Shown: positions 8,816-16,154 of the stretch, piece after piece
Numbering within the stretch: the first letter of the stretch is position 1
Layout of the letters: each line of letters begins with the position of its first letter
Origin: Scandinavium sp036409475
GTDB taxonomy: Bacteria; Pseudomonadota; Gammaproteobacteria; Enterobacterales; Enterobacteriaceae
NCBI RefSeq assembly: GCF_036409475.1
Contig: NZ_JAYRCK010000022.1
Location: 30,180 to 94,179 of the forward strand
Length of the DNA: 64,000 bases
Direction of reading: 5' to 3'
Notes under the pieces: model-generated
The model's input: the letters and a program-made list of their open reading frames with translations, nothing else
Database searches by the model: none
What the model was told of the DNA's origin: nothing
Made by a program: the position numbers and the translations under genes

Positions 8816-9209
8816 CAAGGGGAATGCATTTGTAGGCCGGGCCAACGCAGTGCCGCCCGGCAAAGGGTTGGATTGATGCGGCCTGATGCCCTCTCCCACA
8901 GGGAGAAAGTCAAAACCCGCACCGTACGGTTCCCTCGCCCCTTTGGGGAGAGGGCTAGGGTGAGGGGATAAGTGTGATGTGATGCGGCCTGATGCCCTCA
9001 CCCCGACCCTCTCCCACAGGGAGAGGGAGCAAACACTAAAGGCTTGCTCGTTAAGCAAGCCTTGCTGTTTACCTCGAGAGGGCGCAAACACTAAAGCCTT
9101 ACCTCAAAAGGTAAGGCTTGCAGTCTGTTTTTGAGAGATTTCTTCTTTAACCGTAGCGTGAAAGAAAAGAGAATCAGGCGCTTACGCCTGAATTTAGCGG
9201 AGAAAAAGT
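8816..9209. repeat. Repeat-rich gap between hrpB and mrcB
   Basis: No gene is visible in these 394 bases. From left to right they hold a REP-like unit (8831-8864), a 19-bp direct repeat (8875-8893 and 8981-8999) bracketing a G/C-rich inverted arrangement of CCCTCTCCC and GGGAGAGGG blocks, and two tandem hairpin units (9021-9070, 9076-9129). The two units share the lead GCAAACACTAAAG and then carry different stems: AAGGCTTGCT/AGCAAGCCTT (9039-9063) and AAGCCTTACCT/AGGTAAGGCTT (9094-9119). The second hairpin is followed at a distance by TGTTTTTG. The CCCTCTCCC-type block is a familiar dispersed repeat in Enterobacter-like genomes. Confidence 0.75.
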
Positions 9210-11747
9210 ATGGCGGGGAATGACCGCGAGCCGATTGGACGCAAAGGCAAGCCTGCACGTCCGGCAAAGCAAAAGGTTAGCCGTCGTCGTCTCAGGGATG
9301 AAGAGTACGACGATGAGTACGAATATGATGACGAGGATGAAGAACCCATGCCGCGTAATGGAAAAGGCAAAGGTAAAAAACCGAAGGGCAAACGTCGCTG
9401 GCTATGGTTGCTGGTCAAGATCGGTATTGTCTTTGCGGTGCTGCTCGCCATTTATGGCGTCTATTTAGACCAGAAAATCCGTAACCGTATCGACGGTAAA
9501 GTCTGGCAGTTGCCTGCGGCAGTCTATGGTCGTATGGTCAGCCTTGAGCCGGATATGCCGGTCAGCAAAAACGAGATGGTTCGTTTGCTGACGGCAACCC
9601 AGTATCGCCAGGTCACCGCGATGACCCGTCCGGGCGAATTTACCGTGCAGGCGAACAGCATCGAGATGATCCGCCGTCCGTTTGATTTCCCGGACAGCAA
9701 AGAAGGGCAGGTGCGCGCGCGTCTGACCTTCGATGGCGATCATCTGGATTCGATCACCAACATGGATAACAACCGCCAGTTCGGTTTCTTCCGTCTCGAT
9801 CCACGTTTGATAACCATGATGTCCTCCCCGAACGGTGAGCAGCGTCTGTTCGTGCCGCGTAGCGGGTTCCCGGACTTGCTGATCGACACGCTCATTGCGA
9901 CAGAAGACCGCCATTTCTACGAGCATGACGGCATCAGCTTCTACTCGATGGGACGTGCGGTATTAGCGAACCTGGTGGCGGGCCGGACGGTGCAGGGGGC
10001 AAGTACCCTCACGCAGCAGCTGGTGAAAAACCTGTTCCTCTCCAGCGAACGTTCTTACTGGCGTAAGGCGAACGAAGCGTACATGGCGCTGATCATGGAC
10101 GCGCGTTACAGCAAAGATCGCATTCTTGAACTGTACATGAACGAGGTGTACCTCGGTCAGAGCGGCGACAATGAAATTCGCGGTTTCCCGCTGGCAAGTC
10201 TGTACTACTTCGGCCGTCCGGTGGAAGAGCTGAGCCTTGATCAGCAGGCGTTGCTGGTCGGGATGGTGAAAGGGGCGTCCATTTACAACCCATGGCGTAA
10301 CCCGAAACTGGCGCTCGAACGTCGTAACCTGGTCCTGCGCCTGCTGCAACAGCAGAAGGTCATCGATCAGGAACTGTACGACATGCTGAGTGCTCGTCCG
10401 TTAGGCGTGCAGCCACGCGGTGGCGTGATTTCACCACAGCCAGCGTTTATGCAGATGGTTCGTCAGGAACTGCAGGCGAAACTTGGCGATAAAGTGAAAG
10501 ATCTTTCCGGCGTGAAAATCTTCACCACCTTCGACTCTGTGGCCCAGGATGCAGCCGAGAAAGCGGCGACCGAAGGCATTCCCGCGCTGAAGAAACAGCG
10601 TAAGCTCAGTGACCTGGAAACCGCGATGGTGATTGTCGACCGCAACACGGGTGAAGTTCGTGCGATGGTCGGTGGCGCAGAGCCGCAGTTTGCCGGATAT
10701 AACCGTGCGATGCAGGCGCGTCGTTCAATTGGTTCTCTGGCAAAACCCGCGACCTATCTGACCGCGCTGAGCCAGCCGAACACCTATCGTCTGAACACCT
10801 GGATTGCTGATGCGCCAGTCACGATTCGCCTGTCTAACGGCCAGACCTGGTCTCCGCAGAACGACGACAAGAGTTTCAGCGGTCAGGTGATGCTGGTGGA
10901 TGCGCTGACCCGTTCCATGAACGTGCCAACGGTGAACCTCGGGATGACGATTGGCTTGCCAGCTGTGACCGATACCTGGGAAAAACTGGGGGCGCCGAAA
11001 GAACAGCTAAACGCGGTTCCTGCGATGCTGCTTGGGGCGCTTAACCTGACCCCAATTGAGGTAGCACAGGCTTTCCAGACCATCGCCAGCGGTGGTAACC
11101 GGGCAACGCTTTCCGCGCTGCGTTCGGTCATCGCAGAAGACGGGACAGTGTTGTATCAGAGCTACGCTCAGGCAGAACGTGCGGTGCCTGCTCAGGCTGC
11201 ATACATGACGCTGTGGACGATGCAGCAGGTTGTTCAACGCGGCACTGGCCGTCAGCTTGGGGCGAAATATCCGAACCTGCATCTGGCCGGGAAAACCGGG
11301 ACCACCAACAACAACGTCGACACCTGGTTTGCCGGGATTGACGGACGTGAAGTGGTGATTACCTGGGTAGGACGTGATAACAACCAGCCGACCAGGCTGT
11401 ACGGGGCCAGCGGTGCGATGTCCATTTATCAGCGCTATCTTGCGAACGAGTCGCCAATCCCCCTGGATCTGACGCCGCCGGAAGATATCGCCAATATGGG
11501 CGTAGATGGCAACGGCAACTTCATCTGTGGCGGCGGTGGAATGCGCGAGCTTCCGGTCTGGACGACTGACCCGGATGCGTTGTGTCAGCAGAGCCAGGCT
11601 ATGCAGCCGCAGAACACCAATCCGTTTGAGGGGGGAAGTCAGCCGCAGCAGCCTCAGCAGCAGCCGCAACAACAGCAGCAACAGCCACAGCAAGAGAAAA
11701 GCGACGGCGTTGCAGGCTGGATTAAGGATATGTTCGGCGGTAACTGA
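9210..11747 (+). CDS. mrcB: Penicillin-binding protein 1B (bifunctional peptidoglycan synthase)
   Basis: PBP1B polymerises and cross-links peptidoglycan and is activated by the outer-membrane lipoprotein LpoB. The 845 residues comprise an acidic cytoplasmic tail (28-45, rich in Glu, Asp and Tyr), a basic stretch, one membrane segment (about 64-86), the UB2H domain, the glycosyltransferase with ATEDRHFYEHDG (catalytic Glu232), and the transpeptidase with Ser509-x-x-Lys512, SMN and KTGTTN. An internal Met47 matches the shorter PBP1B-gamma start of E. coli. The C-terminus before SDGVAGWIKDMFGGN is a Gln/Pro-rich low-complexity tract. Confidence 0.98.
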   Translation: MAGNDREPIGRKGKPARPAKQKVSRRRLRDEEYDDEYEYDDEDEEPMPRNGKGKGKKPKGKRRWLWLLVKIGIVFAVLLAIYGVYLDQKIRNRIDGKVWQLPAAVYGRMVSLEPDMPVSKNEMVRLLTATQYRQVTAMTRPGEFTVQANSIEMIRRPFDFPDSKEGQVRARLTFDGDHLDSITNMDNNRQFGFFRLDPRLITMMSSPNGEQRLFVPRSGFPDLLIDTLIATEDRHFYEHDGISFYSMGRAVLANLVAGRTVQGASTLTQQLVKNLFLSSERSYWRKANEAYMALIMDARYSKDRILELYMNEVYLGQSGDNEIRGFPLASLYYFGRPVEELSLDQQALLVGMVKGASIYNPWRNPKLALERRNLVLRLLQQQKVIDQELYDMLSARPLGVQPRGGVISPQPAFMQMVRQELQAKLGDKVKDLSGVKIFTTFDSVAQDAAEKAATEGIPALKKQRKLSDLETAMVIVDRNTGEVRAMVGGAEPQFAGYNRAMQARRSIGSLAKPATYLTALSQPNTYRLNTWIADAPVTIRLSNGQTWSPQNDDKSFSGQVMLVDALTRSMNVPTVNLGMTIGLPAVTDTWEKLGAPKEQLNAVPAMLLGALNLTPIEVAQAFQTIASGGNRATLSALRSVIAEDGTVLYQSYAQAERAVPAQAAYMTLWTMQQVVQRGTGRQLGAKYPNLHLAGKTGTTNNNVDTWFAGIDGREVVITWVGRDNNQPTRLYGASGAMSIYQRYLANESPIPLDLTPPEDIANMGVDGNGNFICGGGGMRELPVWTTDPDALCQQSQAMQPQNTNPFEGGSQPQQPQQQPQQQQQQPQQEKSDGVAGWIKDMFGGN

Positions 11748-11770
11748 TCAACATTCCTCACCTAAGAAGT

Positions 11771-11837
11771 TGTAGGCCGGGCAAACGTAGTGCCGCCCGG
11801 CGAGAAGCCCGGTGGCGCTTTGCTTACCGGGCCTACA
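11771..11837. repeat. REP/BIME pair downstream of mrcB
   Basis: Two inverted REP-type hairpins sit back to back: TGTAGGCCGGGCAAACG to GCCGCCCGGC, then CCCGGTGGCGC to ACCGGGCCTACA. The GTAGGCC/GGCCTAC ends are the typical foot of enteric REP units. They lie between mrcB and the fhuA promoter and may stabilise the mrcB transcript end. Confidence 0.85.
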
Positions 11838-11968
11838 CCCCCTCCGGCTCATCTTTTTCTAACGCCCCCATAACTCCACATTAACCATCAGGTTATTTTT
11901 TAAACCCTCAAAACGACCAGGGATGTATTCCGCTTGCCATGCCTTCCGCGTTTCGCCTATCATTCTTC

Positions 11969-12009
11969 GGCATAATAATAATTCTCGTTTACGTTATCAT
12001 TCACTCAAT
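11969..12009 (+). promoter_or_regulatory. Fur-like operator and promoter region of fhuA
   Basis: The A/T-rich stretch has GCATAATAATAATTCTCG followed by GTTATCATTCAC. The first part keeps the left half of the Fur box consensus (GATAATGATAAT) and the second keeps an inverted right half. The location just upstream of fhuA and the known Fur control of fhu genes support the call. About 12 of 19 positions match in the best single window, so the exact operator frame is uncertain. Confidence 0.6.
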
Positions 12010-12026
12010 ATCATCAGAGAATCACA

Positions 12027-14258
12027 ATGGCGCGTCTCAACACTGCTCAGCCAGGAAACCCCTTACTGCGTAAACTCGCAGTGGTAGTAGCCACAGCGGT
12101 TAGCGGCATGTCTGTTTCAGTACAGGCTGCAGAACAACCAAAAGAAGAAACCATCACTGTGACTGCCGCACCTGCTGCTTTGCAGGAAAGCGCATGGGGC
12201 CCTGCAGCCACCATCGCGGCGAAACACACTGCCACGGCGACCAAGACCGATACGCCAATTGAAAAGACTCCTCAGTCTATTTCAGTGGTGACCAATGAAG
12301 AGATGCAAATGCATCAATTCCAGTCTGTTAAGGAAGCGCTTGGTTACACACCTGGCGTTACAGTCAGCAGCCGTGGTGCCTCAAATACTTATGACTTCGT
12401 TATCATCCGTGGCTTCTCATCAGTAGGCCTGAACCAGAATAACTATCTGGATGGACTAAAGATGCAGGGCGATTTTTATAATGACGCCGTCATCGATCCT
12501 TATATGCTTGAACGCGTTGAGTTGATGCGTGGCCCAACTTCCGTTTTGTACGGTAAGAGTAATCCGGGCGGTATCATTTCAATGGTCAGCAAACGTCCAA
12601 CTACCGAGCCGCTTAAAGAAGTTCAGTTTAAAATGGGGACGGATAATCTCTTCCAGACTGGCTTTGATTTCAGCGATGCTATTGATGATGACGGTGAGTT
12701 TTCCTATCGTTTGACAGGTGTAGCCCGTAGCAATAACGAACAGCAAGAAAATGCCAAGCAGCAACGTTATGCCATCGCACCTTCTTTCTCATGGCGTCCA
12801 GACGATAAAACAAACTTTACTTTCCTGTCCTATTTACAAAATGAACCGGAAACGGGTTACTACGGCTGGCTTCCGAAAGAAGGGACTGTTCAACCATTGC
12901 CAAATGGCGGCCACCTGCCGACCAACTATAACGAAGGGGCGACGAATAATACCTACTCTCGCAACCAGAAAATGGTTGGATATAGCTTTGAGCATGGCTT
13001 CAATGACACTTTCACGGTGCGCCAGAACTTGCGTTTCTCTGAAATGAAAGTTGCACAGCAGAGTGCTTACGGTACGGGGCTGTGTAATAACAGTATGAAT
13101 TTGTATAACCCGTATTGTCAGGCATTGACGCCAGAACAACAGGCTCATTATCTGGGGCGTGGGACGGTTGTTGACAATGAACGTCTGCAAAATTTCAGCG
13201 TAGATACTCAGTTGCAAAGCAAGTTTGCAACGGGCCTGGTACAGCACATCCTGTTGACCGGTATCGACTATATGCGTATGCGCAACGATATTAGCGCGCT
13301 CTTTGGAAATGCTCCTTCCCAGGATCTGAACAATTTACCGCCAATGGAGTCGGTTGATTTCGGCAATGCTGTGCCTTACCAGATGAATGAAAGTAAGCAG
13401 ACTGGGTTGTATGTGCAAGATCAGGCTGAATGGGATAAGTGGGTGCTGACTTTGGGCGGTCGTTACGACTGGTCCAAACAAGCGACAACCGTGCGTAGTG
13501 ATAATGGCTATGTCGAGAGAAATGACCACCAGTTTACCTGGCGTGGTGGTGTTAACTACCTCTTTGATAATGGTATCTCTCCCTATATCAGCTACAGCCA
13601 GTCCTTTGAGCCAAATGCGTTTAGCCTCTACAGCACACCTCGTGTAGCTTATAAACCGTCAAAAGGTGAGCAATATGAGGCTGGCGTTAAATATGTTCCA
13701 AAAGACATGCCAGTGGTTATCACGGGGGCGGTTTATCAGCTAACCAAATCTGACACGTTGATGACTGATCCGACGAATGCTTTTAATCAGGTACCAGCAG
13801 GTGAAGTGCGTTCACGTGGTGTTGAGTTAGAAGCCAAAGCTGCTGTTAATGCGAATATCAACTTGACAGCGTCCTACACCTATACTGATGCAGAATACAC
13901 CAAAGATACCACGCTGAAAGGGAACACTCCGGTCCAGGTGCCTAAAAACATGGCATCGCTCTGGGGGGATTACACGTTCAATGAAGGTGCACTGTCTGGG
14001 TTGACTCTGGGAACGGGTGGGCGTTTCATTGGTTCAAGCTATGGTGATCCGGCAAACACTTTCAAAGTTGGCAGCGCAGCGGTAATGGATGCTGTGGTCA
14101 AATATGATCTTGCACGCTTTGGGATGGCAGGTTCGAACCTTGCTGTAAACGTGAACAACCTGTTTGATCGCGAGTATGTAGCAAGTTGCTTTGATACCTA
14201 CGGTTGTTTCTGGGGCGCAGAGCGTCAGGTGGTTGCGACCGCAACGTTCCGTTTCTAA
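12027..14258 (+). CDS. fhuA: Ferrichrome outer-membrane receptor, TonB-dependent
   Basis: FhuA imports ferric hydroxamates (ferrichrome) across the outer membrane using TonB energy, and in E. coli is the receptor for phages T1, T5 and phi80 and for colicin M. The product has 743 residues against 747 in E. coli. It has a signal peptide ending near residue 34-35, a TonB box EETITVTA from residue 40, a plug domain (PQSISVVT to VEL.RGP.SVLYGKSNPGG) and a 22-strand barrel ending VATATFRF. Some surface-loop regions, for example the one around residues 345-370, differ strongly from E. coli. The codon texture looks more A/T-rich than in mrcB or fhuC. It heads fhuACDB. Confidence 0.97.
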   Translation: MARLNTAQPGNPLLRKLAVVVATAVSGMSVSVQAAEQPKEETITVTAAPAALQESAWGPAATIAAKHTATATKTDTPIEKTPQSISVVTNEEMQMHQFQSVKEALGYTPGVTVSSRGASNTYDFVIIRGFSSVGLNQNNYLDGLKMQGDFYNDAVIDPYMLERVELMRGPTSVLYGKSNPGGIISMVSKRPTTEPLKEVQFKMGTDNLFQTGFDFSDAIDDDGEFSYRLTGVARSNNEQQENAKQQRYAIAPSFSWRPDDKTNFTFLSYLQNEPETGYYGWLPKEGTVQPLPNGGHLPTNYNEGATNNTYSRNQKMVGYSFEHGFNDTFTVRQNLRFSEMKVAQQSAYGTGLCNNSMNLYNPYCQALTPEQQAHYLGRGTVVDNERLQNFSVDTQLQSKFATGLVQHILLTGIDYMRMRNDISALFGNAPSQDLNNLPPMESVDFGNAVPYQMNESKQTGLYVQDQAEWDKWVLTLGGRYDWSKQATTVRSDNGYVERNDHQFTWRGGVNYLFDNGISPYISYSQSFEPNAFSLYSTPRVAYKPSKGEQYEAGVKYVPKDMPVVITGAVYQLTKSDTLMTDPTNAFNQVPAGEVRSRGVELEAKAAVNANINLTASYTYTDAEYTKDTTLKGNTPVQVPKNMASLWGDYTFNEGALSGLTLGTGGRFIGSSYGDPANTFKVGSAAVMDAVVKYDLARFGMAGSNLAVNVNNLFDREYVASCFDTYGCFWGAERQVVATATFRF

Positions 14259-14269
14259 CTTTTCATTCA

Positions 14270-14286
14270 GGCGCGGTTTCCGCGCC
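14270..14286. terminator. First hairpin after fhuA (left flank of repeat copy A)
   Basis: A perfect 7-bp stem GGCGCGG/CCGCGCC with a TTT loop is followed by TTTA, 12 bases after the fhuA stop. It is a short terminator-like or 3'-stabilising hairpin. A near-copy with the same stem occurs at 14432-14449. Confidence 0.6.
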
Positions 14287-14298
14287 TTTAAATGGTGG

Positions 14299-14378
14299 AC
14301 AAAGAAGGAAAAAGCGTGGTTTTTCCTTCTTTGTGGTTATCAGCCGAAAATCACGAAAGTGATTTTCCTTGTTTTTAA
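14299..14378 (+). repeat. Two-hairpin dispersed repeat, copy A
   Basis: Hairpin 1 is a perfect 15-bp stem, ACAAAGAAGGAAAAA (14299-14313) with TTTTTCCTTCTTTGT (14320-14334) and loop GCGTGG. The spacer GGTTATCAGCC is followed by hairpin 2, GAAAATCA/TGATTTTC (14346-14367). The first 55 bases are identical to the reverse complement of 52024-52078, and most of the next 25 match. It has no coding potential. It lies in the fhuA-fhuC gap, which is much longer here (208 bp) than I recall for E. coli. Confidence 0.85.
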
Positions 14379-14431
14379 TTTGGTAACGTATGCTCGCCCA
14401 ACGCAGGTGTGAGAAAGACCCTCACTCTGTA

Positions 14432-14449
14432 GGCGCGGCTTACCGCGCC
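14432..14449. terminator. Second GGCGCGG hairpin before fhuC (right flank of repeat copy A)
   Basis: The stem GGCGCGG/CCGCGCC has loop CTTA and is followed by TTTA, repeating the hairpin at 14270-14286. It is preceded by TGTA, so the foot reads GTAG as in REP units. It ends 17 bases before the fhuC start and may attenuate fhuCDB transcription. Confidence 0.6.
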
Positions 14450-14466
14450 TTTACACGTTGGCCGTT

Positions 14467-15264
14467 ATGCAGGACACCACAACTCAAACCGATACCACGT
14501 TCGCGCTGAACGATGTCACCTTTCGTGTGCCTGGCCGTACGCTGCTGCACCCGCTTTCGCTCACCTTTCCCCCGGGTAAAGTGACCGGCTTGATTGGTCA
14601 TAACGGCTCCGGGAAATCCACTTTGCTGAAAATGCTGGGCCGTCATCAGCCGCCGTCCGAAGGTGACATTCTGCTGGACGGGCAGCCGCTTGAAAGCTGG
14701 AACAGCAAAGCCTTCGCGCGTAAGGTCGCGTATCTGCCACAACAGTTGCCGCAGGCGGAAGGGATGACAGTACGTGAGCTGGTGGCGATTGGTCGTTACC
14801 CGTGGCACGGGGCGCTGGGGCGTTTTGGCGTTGCCGATCGCGAGAAAGTCGAAGAGGCTATTTCGCTGGTAGGGCTGAAGCCGTTGGCGCATCGCCTGGT
14901 GGATAGCCTTTCCGGGGGCGAACGTCAGCGTGCGTGGATTGCGATGCTGGTGGCTCAGGACAGCCGTTGTCTGCTGCTCGACGAACCAACTTCTGCGCTG
15001 GATATTGCCCATCAGGTGGATGTGCTGGCGCTGGTGCATCGTCTCAGCCAACAGCGTGGCCTGACGGTGGTTGCCGTTTTGCATGACATCAACATGGCGG
15101 CTCGTTACTGCGATTATCTGGTGGCGCTGCGCGGCGGGGAAATGATTGCCCAGGGCACGCCTGAAACCCTGATGCGTGGCGAAACGCTGGAACAAATTTA
15201 CGGAATTCCGATGGGGATCCTGCCGCATCCGGCGGGCGCTGCCCCGGTAAGCTTTGTTTATTGA
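14467..15264 (+). CDS. fhuC: Ferric hydroxamate ABC transporter ATPase
   Basis: FhuC is the cytoplasmic ATPase that powers FhuB for import of ferrichrome and other hydroxamate siderophores. It shows Walker A GHNGSGKST (44-52), a Q-loop in YLPQQLP, signature LSGGERQR (148-155), Walker B LLLDEP (169-174) and the H-loop in VLHDIN. The start at 14467 (MQDTTTQTDT) gives 265 residues, the E. coli length; an in-frame TTG at 14458 would add three residues. The stop shares its last base with the fhuD start (TGATG). Confidence 0.97.
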   Translation: MQDTTTQTDTTFALNDVTFRVPGRTLLHPLSLTFPPGKVTGLIGHNGSGKSTLLKMLGRHQPPSEGDILLDGQPLESWNSKAFARKVAYLPQQLPQAEGMTVRELVAIGRYPWHGALGRFGVADREKVEEAISLVGLKPLAHRLVDSLSGGERQRAWIAMLVAQDSRCLLLDEPTSALDIAHQVDVLALVHRLSQQRGLTVVAVLHDINMAARYCDYLVALRGGEMIAQGTPETLMRGETLEQIYGIPMGILPHPAGAAPVSFVY

Positions 15265-16154
15265 TGAATGATCCCACTCTGATTAGCCGTCGACGCCTTC
15301 TGACGGCCATGGCGCTGTCGCCGCTGCTCTGGCAGATGCGAGGTGCCCATGCGGCCGCCGTTGATCCCCATCGTATTGTGGCGCTGGAGTGGCTGCCCGT
15401 TGAGCTGCTGCTGGCACTCGGGGTCACGCCTTACGGCGTTGCCGATATCCCCAATTACAACCTGTGGGTGAATGAGCCGGGCCTTCCAGCTTCAGTCATT
15501 GACGTGGGGTTGCGTACTGAACCCAATCTTGAACTGCTGACCGAAATGAAGCCATCCTATATGTTCTGGTCCGCCGGTTATGGCCCTGCACCTGAAAAGC
15601 TGGCGCGAATCGCCCCTGGACGAGGGTTCAACTTCAGCGATGGCAAGCGACCATTGGAAATGGCGCGTAACTCGTTAGTGGAAATGGGGAATCTCCTGGG
15701 GCTGGAAAATCAGGCTCGCGAACACCTCAATCACTTCGATTCGTTTATTGCCCAGCACAAACCTCACTTCGCCCAGCGCGGCAGCCGTCCATTGCTGATG
15801 ATTACGCTGCTCGATGCGCGTCATGTATTGGCGTTCGGGCCGAATTGCCTTTTCCAGCAAATCCTTGATGACTACGGGATTGTGAATGCCTGGCAGGGGG
15901 AAACGAATTTCTGGGGCAGCCAGGTGGTAGGCATCGATCGTTTGGGGAGTTTTAAAGACGCTGATGTTATCTGCTTCGATCACGGCAATGACGCTGAAAT
16001 GCAAAAGCTGATGGCGACGCCGCTGTGGCAGGCGATGCCGTTTGTGCGTGCGCAGCGATTCCAGCGCGTGCCTGCCGTCTGGTTTTATGGCGCGACGCTG
16101 TCGACCATGAACTTTGTGCGCATTCTGGATAATGCCCAGGGAGGTCGCACATGA
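15264..16154 (+). CDS. fhuD: Periplasmic ferric hydroxamate-binding protein
   Basis: FhuD carries hydroxamate siderophores from FhuA to FhuB in the periplasm. The 296-residue length equals that of E. coli. The N-terminus ISRRRLLTAMALSPLL carries a twin-arginine-type motif (SRRRLL, 8-13) before the hydrophobic stretch, with a likely cleavage after AHA near residue 30. The body is a class III binding protein, with conserved RIVALEWLPVELLLALG, DVGLRTEPNLELL and WQGETNFWGS. The ATG at 15264 overlaps the fhuC stop by one base, and the gene end overlaps fhuB by four, so translation is coupled. Confidence 0.97.
   Translation: MNDPTLISRRRLLTAMALSPLLWQMRGAHAAAVDPHRIVALEWLPVELLLALGVTPYGVADIPNYNLWVNEPGLPASVIDVGLRTEPNLELLTEMKPSYMFWSAGYGPAPEKLARIAPGRGFNFSDGKRPLEMARNSLVEMGNLLGLENQAREHLNHFDSFIAQHKPHFAQRGSRPLLMITLLDARHVLAFGPNCLFQQILDDYGIVNAWQGETNFWGSQVVGIDRLGSFKDADVICFDHGNDAEMQKLMATPLWQAMPFVRAQRFQRVPAVWFYGATLSTMNFVRILDNAQGGRT

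Noticed and set aside
8816..9209. Possible CRISPR array in the hrpB-mrcB gap
   Set aside because: Repeats are few, unequal and palindromic, without regular spacers or cas genes.
14440..15228. Long open frame antisense to fhuC
   Set aside because: The plus strand encodes a full, conserved FhuC; the antisense frame has no recognisable protein features and arises from codon bias.
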